Source: Emticicia oligotrophica DSM 17448 (GTDB lineage: Bacteria > Bacteroidota > Bacteroidia > Cytophagales > Spirosomataceae). Taken from it: 64,000 bases of DNA. The notes under the pieces were generated by a model. It searched no databases and had not been told where the DNA came from. It saw nothing but the letters and a program-made list of their open reading frames with translations. Positions 35,467 through 43,982 of this stretch are shown one piece after another (position 1 is the stretch's first letter; each line of letters starts with the position of its first letter). The DNA lies in contig NC_018748.1 in NCBI RefSeq assembly GCF_000263195.1, forward strand, positions 2,418,001-2,482,000, read 5' to 3'. A program made the translations under genes and the position numbers.

Positions 35467-35474
35467 TAGATTTG
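35467..35474 (+). promoter_or_regulatory. -7 element of the seven-helix protein gene
   Basis: TAGATTTG, 25 bases before the start. A tiny ATG-GCT-TTA-TGA frame (35488-35499) ends directly before the real ATG and could couple translation. Confidence 0.45.
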
Positions 35475-35499
35475 TGTATCAATCAATATGGCTTTATGA

Positions 35500-36213
35500 A
35501 TGAGTAAAAGGTTTACGGCCTTATTTTTTTCACTGCTGGTGATAGTTAACCTATACTTTACTGTAAAGGTTGAGCCGCATGAACTAAAAACACAAGTAGA
35601 TAAATTATTGGCTTTGTTTCTCTTTCAGTTCGATTACTTCTTATTGTTTGTCTATATTTTTTCTAAATTACTTCGAAATTTTCACAAATCTCTCTTAGTT
35701 CTTGCTGCTTGCTATGCTTGTCTTTTCATTCTTGGAATGGCCTCATTCTATATTACTGATGAAAAACAGTTTGATATTGTTTACTCATATTCGCAGCCAA
35801 TACTTAGGCTACTTTTAATAATAGTTTTCTATTGGATGGGATTGAGGTTCTATTTTTTAAGAGATAAAGTAAGTCTTACTTTTTATGCGATTGCCATGGT
35901 TGAAGGCTTTTATTTACTTTTTCTATTAAATAGGTATCCACGAGCGTTAATGTATTCTTTCAATATCTATTGGCTGGTAGTTTTATTGTTTTTTGTTATT
36001 GGAATTCAAGTAAGAATAAATTTTAAAAATAGAAGGTTATTATTTCTAATAGGTATATTATTTACTTTCACTGCTGATTTATACTACATATTACCTCCCG
36101 AAGAACGTGTTTTTGAGTTTACTTACATCATCATTCGATTAATTAACACCATTGGTGAATTTTTAATTGTCAACCACGTTTTGCGTTACTATAATTCTAT
36201 TTTCAAAAAGTGA
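35500..36213 (+). CDS. Seven-helix membrane protein of unknown function
   Basis: 237 residues, about seven hydrophobic helices with few charged loops (MSKRFTALFFSLLVIVNLYFTVK at the N-terminus, ADLYYILPPEERVFEFTYIIIRLINTIGEFL near the end). Topology and the ADLYY segment faintly recall YhhN/TMEM86 lysoplasmalogenases, but this is not secure. Convergent with the LytTR regulator, 5 bases apart. Confidence 0.65.
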   Translation: MSKRFTALFFSLLVIVNLYFTVKVEPHELKTQVDKLLALFLFQFDYFLLFVYIFSKLLRNFHKSLLVLAACYACLFILGMASFYITDEKQFDIVYSYSQPILRLLLIIVFYWMGLRFYFLRDKVSLTFYAIAMVEGFYLLFLLNRYPRALMYSFNIYWLVVLLFFVIGIQVRINFKNRRLLFLIGILFTFTADLYYILPPEERVFEFTYIIIRLINTIGEFLIVNHVLRYYNSIFKK

Positions 36214-36218
36214 TTTTG

Positions 36219-36911
36219 CTATTTTACCATCCAGATTCGCTTCAAGATTTCCATTAATTCTTCTCGATAATTAGCAGCAATAGGCACAGGGTCATTTCCA
36301 ACCCAAACCTGATGACGCTCAATCTTTTTTACGTGGTTAAGGTTAATAATATAAGATTTATGGACACGGAAGAAATCAGATTTCGGTAACATCTCAATGG
36401 CTTCAGTCATTGTCATTCGAGTAACTGTTTTCTTATCAGATTCTTTAAAAGTGAGATAATTTCCCTCAGATTCAACAAAATGTAAATCATCAATGCTTAC
36501 ACGAACTAAATCGTATCCATCTTTTACAAATAAATAGGGTACTTTGGGCGTTTCATCGTTGGTATTTTCATAAGCTTTTTGACAAGCTTTCATGAATCGA
36601 CTAAAATCAATGGGTTTCAATAGATAATCAAGAGCATTGAGGTTAAAAGCATCAACAGCATACTGCGAATAAGCAGTGGTGAAAATAACTGAAGTATCTT
36701 GTGGAAGTAACTGCGAAAAATCAAGGCCTGTTACATCAGGCATATTAATATCCAAAAATACTAAGTCGATTGGACTTTCTTTTAAATAAGTCAAAGCTTC
36801 AGTTGCACTAACAAAAGTCTCTTTCAAATCAAGGAAAGTAACTTTCTTGGCGTGGGCTTTAATTACTTCCAGAGCCATTGGCTCATCATCTATGGCAATT
36901 GCTTTGAGCAT
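36219..36911 (-). CDS. LytTR-family response regulator
   Basis: 230 residues. Receiver domain with D54 in FLDINMPDVTG and K in LLKPIDF; LytTR DNA-binding domain at about 125-228 (VRVSIDDLHFVESEGNYLTF, FFRVHKSYIINLNHVKKI). LytTR proteins bind direct repeats about 9-10 bp long spaced two turns apart. Such repeats occur upstream of two nearby leftward genes (39219-39249 and 40651-40681). Cotranscribed with the kinase upstream, 15 bases apart. Confidence 0.93.
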   Translation of the reverse strand: MLKAIAIDDEPMALEVIKAHAKKVTFLDLKETFVSATEALTYLKESPIDLVFLDINMPDVTGLDFSQLLPQDTSVIFTTAYSQYAVDAFNLNALDYLLKPIDFSRFMKACQKAYENTNDETPKVPYLFVKDGYDLVRVSIDDLHFVESEGNYLTFKESDKKTVTRMTMTEAIEMLPKSDFFRVHKSYIINLNHVKKIERHQVWVGNDPVPIAANYREELMEILKRIWMVK

Positions 36912-36926
36912 TTTATGAATATGATG

Positions 36927-38075
36927 TTATATTAAATTTACGTCTAAGACTACTTCAAATACATTATTATCATTCGAAATCTTTAAATGATGACGTTGAG
37001 GATAATTAAGTATCAAACGGCGGCGAGTATTTTCTAAACCTGTTGAAGTGCCAATTTCTAATTTATCTACTTGTTTGATAATACTATTTCTGCAAGAAAA
37101 ATGGAGTTGCTGATTTTCAATTTTAAACGAAATATCAATAAAACTTTCTTGGTTAATACTGATTCCAAATTTAAAGGCATTTTCTATGTATGGAATCACC
37201 AGTAAAGGTGCAATTTGGGTGGGTTGTTCGTCGAAATCAATATCAATTTTAATCTTGATATTCTCTCTTTTCGGAATACGCATTTTGTTTAATTCTATAA
37301 AATCATACAAAAATTGCACTTCTTTATCTGCTGTAATTCGCTCGTTTTTTGTGCCTTCAACTACATGTCTCATAATACTCGAAAGCTGCTGAATTCCTTC
37401 GGCGGTTTTGGGACTTTCTTCAACAATGGCGGTGCCATAAAGATTATTGAGTACATTAAACAAAAAGTGTGGGTTTATTTGTGCTTTCAATGCCGAAAGC
37501 TCGACTTTTGTTTTTTGAATGGCCAATTCTCGAATCCTTTTGTGCGATTCTGATACATACTGTATAACTGAATATATCACCGAAAAGCCAATCCATACAT
37601 TGGTAATAAATGAATGTAAGCCAAGTGGTTCGGATTTTACTCCAAAAGAGCTAAGCAAAACAATGAAAATAAAAAAGTAAAAGAAAATAAGTACCACAAA
37701 ATAGAAGAACTTCCCTTTCCTTCCTTCGTCAACAAACAGATTTTTGAATAAGAATTGATAGTTGAATTCGGCGATTAGTATTGAACTCCCAATAAGACTA
37801 AAAAGAAAACTTTGTGAACGTATCAAGGTGGCACCTAGATAGCCTAATTGGTACCATGAAGAATAATTCTTATTATAATTTTTGTTTTGTTTAAACTTTA
37901 GAAAAGTATCTATAAGCTCAGAAAAAGGCTGTTTATAAGTAAAATACCATAGGGTATGAGCAATCGAAAGAGCCGTTAGGATACTCAAGATAATAAGCCA
38001 ATGCCTTTTAAAGAAAGGAATTAAAACTTCTTTCCAGTAGGCTTTATCTAATAAGTTTCCAAACAAAAAATTCAT
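36927..38075 (-). CDS. LytS/YehU-type sensor histidine kinase
   Basis: 382 residues. Four membrane helices (about 25-45, 77-103, 122-143, 155-173), then the His_kinase domain with H203 in ALKAQINPHFLFNVLNNLYG and an ATPase domain (LLVIPYIENAFKFG, GTSTGLENTRRRL). No extra sensor domain; the helices probably sense an envelope or small-molecule signal. First gene of the pair with the LytTR regulator. Confidence 0.92.
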   Translation of the reverse strand: MNFLFGNLLDKAYWKEVLIPFFKRHWLIILSILTALSIAHTLWYFTYKQPFSELIDTFLKFKQNKNYNKNYSSWYQLGYLGATLIRSQSFLFSLIGSSILIAEFNYQFLFKNLFVDEGRKGKFFYFVVLIFFYFFIFIVLLSSFGVKSEPLGLHSFITNVWIGFSVIYSVIQYVSESHKRIRELAIQKTKVELSALKAQINPHFLFNVLNNLYGTAIVEESPKTAEGIQQLSSIMRHVVEGTKNERITADKEVQFLYDFIELNKMRIPKRENIKIKIDIDFDEQPTQIAPLLVIPYIENAFKFGISINQESFIDISFKIENQQLHFSCRNSIIKQVDKLEIGTSTGLENTRRRLILNYPQRHHLKISNDNNVFEVVLDVNLI

Positions 38076-38134
38076 TATGTATTTAATTAGTTCGATGCTT
38101 AAATTTAGTGTTTTCTCCCAATTCTTGCACTTAT

Positions 38135-38500
38135 TTATTTTTTAATTCTACGAAATTTAAAGTAAATCCACCAAGTTATGATGGCAGTAAATGTAAAAAT
38201 AGAGGCCATGAAAGAATCATTCTTTTGGCTGGTGTAGTCAAACCATTTAATGCCCGCTAATAGTAGCCAAATGCCTCCAGAACACAAAAGTGCAGTAGAA
38301 TTTCTTTCGATATTTTCTTTATCTACACCAAAGTTACCAATGGTAATAATAGAACTGATGATTAAAGAAACACAGAAAATATCGATACCGCTAAAACCAA
38401 TGACTGGGTTGACATAATTGATAATGAATATAAAAGAGGTAGTTGCAGCAAGTGTAATAACAAAAAAAATGATTTTATCTTCTTTAGTAGTTGTTTCCAT
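38135..38500 (-). CDS. Small four-helix membrane protein
   Basis: 121 residues, four predicted helices (11-29, 36-54, 68-85, 95-113) and a basic tail KFRRIKK. No known domain. It follows the 38521 gene after 20 bases and probably shares its LytTR-type promoter. Confidence 0.7.
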   Translation of the reverse strand: METTTKEDKIIFFVITLAATTSFIFIINYVNPVIGFSGIDIFCVSLIISSIITIGNFGVDKENIERNSTALLCSGGIWLLLAGIKWFDYTSQKNDSFMASIFTFTAIITWWIYFKFRRIKK

Positions 38501-38520
38501 TTCCTGAAATGAATTAATTA

Positions 38521-39024
38521 TTATACTAATATTACAAGGGTATCCGACGAAGCATTATCTTCTGCTATCGGTTTGAAAATATACCAGCAAATGGCTAATA
38601 GATAGTGCTTTATGGGGTTTTGAATAAGAGCTTCACCAAATGATAATACTGTTTCTGTCATACTTTTTTTACTTACTTTTAAGCCGCATGAAAGGATACA
38701 ATCATCCTCATTTTTAGTAAAAAAGATGATTTCTGCCAATGGATTATTTCTGATTCTAAATTTTATTTTCTGTCCTTTCACTTCCAATGTGCTTAACGAA
38801 CTATACCATTTGTCAGTAGAAGTTCGGGCGATGATAACTTCGTTTTCTTTGATGATAGTATTGGTTGTCCAAATGTTTTCTTGTTCAATCGTAAAAGACT
38901 CAGAAATACTTTGACAAGTAGCTTTTGTTCCTTTCATCGCATAATCAAAGTGCATTTTAAGTAGCACCTCGTCATTGTGCTTCAATTCGTAATTTGTTTC
39001 GGATTTATCCTTCAACCATTTCAT
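38521..39024 (-). CDS. Protein of unknown function under a LytTR-type promoter
   Basis: 167 residues. Mostly beta-rich and soluble (MKWLKDKSETNYELKHNDEVLLKMHFDYAMKG), with a hydrophobic stretch near the C-terminus (KHYLLAICWYIFKPI). It looks like a lipid-scramblase/Tubby-like beta sandwich in pattern, but no motif proves it. First gene of a two-gene unit; the promoter at 39184-39191 is preceded by paired repeats. Confidence 0.7.
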   Translation of the reverse strand: MKWLKDKSETNYELKHNDEVLLKMHFDYAMKGTKATCQSISESFTIEQENIWTTNTIIKENEVIIARTSTDKWYSSLSTLEVKGQKIKFRIRNNPLAEIIFFTKNEDDCILSCGLKVSKKSMTETVLSFGEALIQNPIKHYLLAICWYIFKPIAEDNASSDTLVILV

Positions 39025-39183
39025 AAGTGTTTTATTAGTTTAAATGAATTATTGGTTTGTGTTTGCTGGAAAGAAACAACATTGAAAGAAACCACTACTG
39101 ACACTATGAAGAAGTAAAGTTTTGTTTTCATAAATGTAGGCGAAAAACGCTGTTTCTGATACTTTGTTTCTGTTTGACCGATT

Positions 39184-39249
39184 CAAAAGTATAAGAATGT
39201 AAAATGCTATGAAAACAGATGTGATGAACTGTAAAAAGTATGTGATGAA
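39184..39249 (-). promoter_or_regulatory. Promoter with LytTR-like direct repeats, site 1
   Basis: The minus strand reads TACTTTTG (39191-39184) as -7 box. Upstream, ATGTGATGAA (plus strand) occurs twice, at 39219-39228 and 39240-39249, identical and 21 bp apart. The near repeat starts 28 bases from the -7 box edge, an activator position at about -42 to -72. No good -33 TTG is present, as expected for an activated promoter. Confidence 0.65.
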
Positions 39250-39271
39250 ATCTTTGAATGGTGTGAATACT

Positions 39272-40102
39272 CTACAAGAATTCGATATTCCTTTCGCTAT
39301 CGTTTTTTTGCCAAATAATCTCTAAAGTATGTTTTTTGATTAAGTATAAACCACCTAAGATGGATATAATAGCGATTAAAAGTCCCATGTAATAGACCGA
39401 TTCATTGCCAATTAGATATAAACGAATATAGTTTTTGGTTGGCACGTCATGATTTATCTTATACTTAAAAATATCTTCTAATACCGAAAAACTCAGGGTC
39501 ATGAGTAGTGGTAGCTGAAAAGCGGCTGTTCGGTAATAAATATAAAACATGATGAGGGTTTGAATAAATAAGCCAATAACAGCTTGTGGCACAACCATTA
39601 CGATACTGACGGCTGCTACGGTGAAAATAACCTGTTTGAAAAGGTAGTTGGTAAGCAAACCATGCCCAATAACACCAATTTGCAAAGTTGTGAACATTAA
39701 AGCCGAAATGGCACCTAAGATAAAACTTGGCCCTAAATTCTGTATGTTTTTACTTTCTACTTCATTAAAAGGTAAAAAATCAACCACAATTGGGTGTATA
39801 TAAGCCCACGCAAAGGCAATAACCAAAGAAATTACATAAACGATAGGTGAAACTCTTTGAAAAGCAGGTAATTGTTTTTTGTTTATGAAAAAACCAATCA
39901 GTGACGAAATTAGAAGAATCAAAATAAGGAGACCAAATACCCAGTCGTTGATAACTTGTTCGATATTTTTATTTTGAAGAGCTGCTAATGCTCCGAATAT
40001 TCCCGCTCCAAGAAAAAAAACGATAATACACGTCACCATCATCATCCAGGCTTTGGCAATTGTCATGCCTGTCTTTTTTTGTAAAAATTGCCAATCTTCC
40101 AT
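39272..40102 (-). CDS. Polytopic membrane protein of unknown function
   Basis: 276 residues from the ATG at 40102; the frame extends to a TTG at 40183, but that overlaps the promoter and is rejected. About eight helices with a hydrophilic stretch FLPFNEVESKNIQNLGPSF. No family recognised. Own promoter (40153-40183) without LytTR-like repeats. Confidence 0.75.
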   Translation of the reverse strand: MEDWQFLQKKTGMTIAKAWMMMVTCIIVFFLGAGIFGALAALQNKNIEQVINDWVFGLLILILLISSLIGFFINKKQLPAFQRVSPIVYVISLVIAFAWAYIHPIVVDFLPFNEVESKNIQNLGPSFILGAISALMFTTLQIGVIGHGLLTNYLFKQVIFTVAAVSIVMVVPQAVIGLFIQTLIMFYIYYRTAAFQLPLLMTLSFSVLEDIFKYKINHDVPTKNYIRLYLIGNESVYYMGLLIAIISILGGLYLIKKHTLEIIWQKNDSERNIEFL

Positions 40103-40152
40103 AAATAATAACGATAAGTTATAGGTAATAGGTTTTTTTGTGTGATTTATGC

Positions 40153-40183
40153 CAAAGTTAAAATAAGTAGCTATAGAAAACAA
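40153..40183 (-). promoter_or_regulatory. Promoter of the 39272-40102 gene
   Basis: Minus strand TTG (40183-40181), 20 bases, TAACTTTG (40160-40153). Both elements near consensus. Confidence 0.65.
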
Positions 40184-40185
40184 AA

Positions 40186-40211
40186 AGCCCCTTACTAAAA
40201 TGTAAGGGACT
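40186..40211 (-). terminator. Terminator after the 96-residue membrane protein gene
   Basis: A stem of GTAAGGG/CCCTTAC with outer pairs, then U-rich sequence on the minus strand, 19 bases after the stop at 40230. It insulates the next promoter. Confidence 0.75.
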
Positions 40212-40229
40212 GTGTAGGTTTAGTAGAAT

Positions 40230-40520
40230 TTATAAAAGTTTATTAAGAAATGCTATTAGATGAATGCTACCCAAAAAACTCCACAAAATAACGACCATTT
40301 TGTGCAGCGATTCTTTGTAATTATGTGGTTTGGTTAGCTTAGTTTGTATCAAACTAAAATGAAAGGTGAGGGTAAGCATCCATTCGAATATGCTTTTTGT
40401 TAGGTAATAAAATGCTCCTTCATATTGCATTATAAATTGTAAGTAAAGGTGGCTTCCGAAGAAGAATAGCATTAAAATACCCGCAATATTTTGATATATT
40501 TTAAGTGTTTTGAGTTTCAT
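40230..40520 (-). CDS. Small three-helix membrane protein
   Basis: 96 residues, about three helices (12-31, 38-57, 75-93). No known domain. Single-gene transcript with its own terminator and a promoter carrying LytTR-like repeats, so it is a likely target of the LytS/LytTR pair nearby. Confidence 0.7.
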   Translation of the reverse strand: MKLKTLKIYQNIAGILMLFFFGSHLYLQFIMQYEGAFYYLTKSIFEWMLTLTFHFSLIQTKLTKPHNYKESLHKMVVILWSFLGSIHLIAFLNKLL

Positions 40521-40893
40521 TATTCAAATGTGAGTATAAATCACTCAGGTATTTTATTCTCAATGGTTTAGTTGAACTTTTATTAAAAGTAATAGCTTTT
40601 TGCGTTTTCACGATTTAAAAATATGCCTACCTAAGAAATTCACAAAGTAGATGTGATGAACTTTGGAAGCTATGTGACCAATGAATGAAAGTTTGGGATT
40701 TGCTTTGGCATAATAATTGGCATTTATTTGTGTAAGAAAACAAAAATTACTTTAAAAACTGACTTTTGTTTAAAAGTATTTTCAGCGTTTTACGTTAAAA
40801 AAAATAGTACTTTTATAAAACTAATTAGTAATAATTTAAAACCGTTGACTGTCGTGTAAAACGCTGCTCACGCTCAACTGTTGACTATAAAAT
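40521..40893. other. Divergent intergenic region
   Basis: 373 bases. It contains LytTR-like site 2 and, next to the BatA-like gene, a hairpin-prone segment (GTTGACTG at 40843 onward and the related CAACTGTTGAC near 40878). No gene is supported. Confidence 0.5.
40616..40681 (-). promoter_or_regulatory. Promoter with LytTR-like direct repeats, site 2
   Basis: ATGTGATGAA (40651-40660) and ATGTGACCAA (40672-40681) are 21 bp apart, as at site 1. The minus-strand -7-like box TATTTTTA (40623-40616) lies at the same 28-base distance as at site 1. The flanking bases AG before and CT after the near repeat are shared too. Confidence 0.6.
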
Positions 40894-42987
40894 ATGCAAT
40901 TTCTTTTTCCGTCTTTTTTGTGGGGTTTGTTGGCTCTTTCGGTGCCAGTGATTATTCATCTATTTAACTTTCGCCGTACTAAGCGTGTTTTCTTTACGAA
41001 CGTGGCTTTTCTCAAAGCTGTTGAAACTCAAACCAGTTCTTTCAGAAGGGTAAAACAATATCTGATTTTAGCTTCGCGTATACTCTTTCTTTTATTTTTG
41101 GTTTTAGCTTTTGCTCAGCCATTTTTGCCAGCTAAAAACGGAGCTGCTAATAGGAGTTCGGGTTTAGGAGTAAATAGCCTGTACCTCGATAATTCGTTGA
41201 GTATGCAAAATACCACCGAAAACAAAAGGTATTTAGACTTGGCAGTTACGAAAATAGATGAATTACTTACTTTGTTTCGTCAATCGCCTAATATTCAGTT
41301 AATTACTAATGATTTTTCTGGTGAAGACCAAGCTGTTACCAATACTACCAAAGTAAAAGACCGCCTTACTTCGGTTGATTTTTCATCGAATCCACGTACG
41401 CTTGAAAGTGTGTATAAACGCCAGTATAATTTAGCTCAAAAACATAATTCGAGTGCCAATAATCAGTTTTTTTGGTTCTCTGATTTTCAAAAAAGTACTG
41501 CAGGCGATTTACGTAAACTCAAAACAGATACACTCAACAAGCTATTTTTAGTGCCTGTACAAGGCAAGAAAAACCAAAACGTTTTTACGGATTCGGTTTG
41601 GTTGGCTTCGCCATTTATTCGAGAAATGCAGAATAATGTACTTTATGTAAAAGTTTATAATTCGGGAAGTGAAGAAGTAGAAAAACTACCTGTAAAACTC
41701 TTTATTGATAATGCACAAGCCTCTACAGCTTCGGTTAATATTGCACCTAATGGTTCTGCTACTGCAACTTTCAATTTTACTGTAAAAGATAAAGGGTTTC
41801 ATAGAGGTAAGGTTTCGTTTGATGACCAACCTATTACTTTCGATAATGATTATTATTTTGTGCTAAATGCTTCACCCAAAATTCAGATTTTACACCTTTA
41901 TCAAGAACGAAGTTCGGCTGATTATATAGGGAAAGTGTTTGATAACGATAGCCTTTTTGCTTATCGAGCTTATAATGCTACTAATGTTGATGTAGGGCAA
42001 TTTAAAAGTGCAAATTTAATTGTAATGGAAGGTGTGGAGCAGCTTTCTGAAATATTTAAAGCTAGTCTTGATGAATTTGTTAGAAATGGAGGGAATTTAC
42101 TCGTTTTTCCATCTGAACGTCCAGATTTAGTTTCTTATAGTCAATTTTTAGGAGCATTCGGGATTCAAAGTTTTATGCTCAATAATCAACCTGTATTGCC
42201 TCAAAGTCAACAAGCTTTAGCTGAACCGAATCGTCAAAATCCTTTTTTTGCTGATGTTTTTGAGCGTACAACACTGCAAGGTGTAGTAAATACGCCCGTA
42301 ATGCAAGCCGCATGGACTTGGAGTGGGGTTGGTGAAAAGATTCTAACATTTAAGAATATGCAGAATTTTATAACTTCCACTCGGGCATCACAGGGACGTA
42401 TATACGTATGTGCATCGCCTTTAGAGAAAAGCTACGGAAATTTTGCAGAACATGCTTTTTTTGTGCCTACAATGTTTAAGATTGCTTCAATGAGTAGTAA
42501 ACAAGAGCGTACCGCTTATAATTTCAGTGAAGGAAGCATTAATTTAGAATTACCAAACGCTAAGAAAAATGCAACTTATAAATTAAAAAATGTTTCTTCA
42601 CCGAATAATAAAATAGAAATCATTCCGATTCAGCGAATTGTGGGTACGACCCTTACGCTTGAACTTCCAAAATCTTCAGAACTATCAGATAATCAGGTGC
42701 TTGAATCTGGATATTATGAGTTGCAATTAGATGGAAAAACTGAAAAGCTCTTGGCTCTAAATCACGATAATGAAGAATCGAGAATGGATTTTTATTCGCC
42801 AGAAGAATTAAGAAATTTCTTTGCTGGACAAAAAAACGTGACCATTTTTGATAATTTACTCGATGGGGATTTCGTGAAAACTTTCCAAGAAAATAATGTA
42901 GGCACGCCACTTTGGAAATATTGCGTAATGCTTGCTTTGGCATTCTTATTCATCGAAATTTTATTGATTCGATTTATGAAGGGGTGA
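40894..42987 (+). CDS. BatA N-terminal domain membrane protein
   Basis: 697 residues. Starts MQFLFPSFLWGLLALSVPVIIHLFNFRRTKRVFFTN, the double-membrane N-terminal domain of aerotolerance (BatA) proteins (helices about 5-22 and 56-76). Then a von Willebrand A-like region (SLYLDNSLSM, ANLIVMEGVEQLS), a periplasmic beta region and a final helix (about 674-693). BatA-like proteins act in stress tolerance and metallopeptidase-chaperone systems in Bacteroidota. No batB or MoxR gene is adjacent. Confidence 0.85.
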   Translation: MQFLFPSFLWGLLALSVPVIIHLFNFRRTKRVFFTNVAFLKAVETQTSSFRRVKQYLILASRILFLLFLVLAFAQPFLPAKNGAANRSSGLGVNSLYLDNSLSMQNTTENKRYLDLAVTKIDELLTLFRQSPNIQLITNDFSGEDQAVTNTTKVKDRLTSVDFSSNPRTLESVYKRQYNLAQKHNSSANNQFFWFSDFQKSTAGDLRKLKTDTLNKLFLVPVQGKKNQNVFTDSVWLASPFIREMQNNVLYVKVYNSGSEEVEKLPVKLFIDNAQASTASVNIAPNGSATATFNFTVKDKGFHRGKVSFDDQPITFDNDYYFVLNASPKIQILHLYQERSSADYIGKVFDNDSLFAYRAYNATNVDVGQFKSANLIVMEGVEQLSEIFKASLDEFVRNGGNLLVFPSERPDLVSYSQFLGAFGIQSFMLNNQPVLPQSQQALAEPNRQNPFFADVFERTTLQGVVNTPVMQAAWTWSGVGEKILTFKNMQNFITSTRASQGRIYVCASPLEKSYGNFAEHAFFVPTMFKIASMSSKQERTAYNFSEGSINLELPNAKKNATYKLKNVSSPNNKIEIIPIQRIVGTTLTLELPKSSELSDNQVLESGYYELQLDGKTEKLLALNHDNEESRMDFYSPEELRNFFAGQKNVTIFDNLLDGDFVKTFQENNVGTPLWKYCVMLALAFLFIEILLIRFMKG

Positions 42988-43005
42988 GTTGAGTAAGCTA
43001 ATTTC

Positions 43006-43029
43006 ATTACCGTTGCTTTTAACCAACGG
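43006..43029. repeat. REP-like hairpin
   Basis: CCGTTG and CAACGG pair, extended by TT/AA with one mismatch. The surrounding sequence resembles the left part of the 12938-13062 cluster. Confidence 0.5.
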
Positions 43030-43095
43030 ATGAGGAGTAAAATTTGTTTCTTAGCCTAATTCTCGGTATTTTCGCTAACCAACAAAACTACACCT

Positions 43096-43956
43096 ATGAA
43101 GAAAATACTTGCCTTACTATTCATTTCAAATATTCTTTTGGCTCAAAACGGAACCGAAATTTTTTTGATGGATATTGCTGAATCAAACGGAACCATCACA
43201 CTTTCAAATCCTAAGAATATTACTAATCGTAGAGGCTACGATAATCAACCTTTTTTTCATCCCACACTACCACTGCTCTATTATACGGCCATGCAAGATG
43301 GGCAGACCGATATTTGGTCGTATAATCTCAAAACTGGCGTTGGTTTACAGGTAACCAATACCATTGACTCAGAGTATTCTCCGACCGTTACACCCGACCA
43401 AAAGTATTTATCGTGCATTGTTCAGCGGAAATTAAATGGTGACCAAGACTTAGTAAAATACAATATTAAAAATTCTGCCGAAACGCAGATGATTTTTGAG
43501 TCGCAAAAGACGGGTAAAATCGGGTACCAAGCATGGTTAAATTCGAATGAACTCGTTACGTTTGTGTTAGGAACTCCACAAACGCTTCATTATCACAGTC
43601 TTATCACAAAAAAAGATACAATTGTTGCTCCCAATATTGGTCGTTCACTGCATCTGATTCCAAAACAAAAAGCCTTTAGCTTTGTACAGGAAATAGATAA
43701 GAAATGGCTAATTCGGGCGTTTAATCCTCAAAAAAATACTATTTCTGATATTACAGAAAGTCACCCAGAGTCTGAGCATTACAATTGCTGGCTGTCGAGT
43801 AATAGTATCTTAGAAAGTAGAAATACTGATATTTTTAGTTATAATATCACAACTAAAGTGTGGAAAGCTGTTACTCTACCTGATATGCTTCCCAAGCGTA
43901 AAATCAGCCGAATGGCTGTAAAAGGGAATAAAATTGCTGTTGTGATGGAGGAATAG
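43096..43956 (+). CDS. Exported TolB-like beta-propeller protein
   Basis: 286 residues. Signal peptide (1-16, LLAQ), then PD40-type blades: NQPFFHPTLPLLYYTAMQDGQTDIWSYNLKTG and SEYSPTVTPDQKYLSCIVQRKLNGDQDLVKYN. Binding partner unknown. It is followed after 26 bases by the FAD oxidoreductase gene, probably in one transcript. Confidence 0.8.
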   Translation: MKKILALLFISNILLAQNGTEIFLMDIAESNGTITLSNPKNITNRRGYDNQPFFHPTLPLLYYTAMQDGQTDIWSYNLKTGVGLQVTNTIDSEYSPTVTPDQKYLSCIVQRKLNGDQDLVKYNIKNSAETQMIFESQKTGKIGYQAWLNSNELVTFVLGTPQTLHYHSLITKKDTIVAPNIGRSLHLIPKQKAFSFVQEIDKKWLIRAFNPQKNTISDITESHPESEHYNCWLSSNSILESRNTDIFSYNITTKVWKAVTLPDMLPKRKISRMAVKGNKIAVVMEE

Positions 43957-43982
43957 AATTAGCCTACTTACACACGTTCACC

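Noticed and set aside
40103-40183. N-terminal extension of the 39272 gene from a TTG
   Set aside because: The extension covers the -33 and -7 boxes of its promoter.
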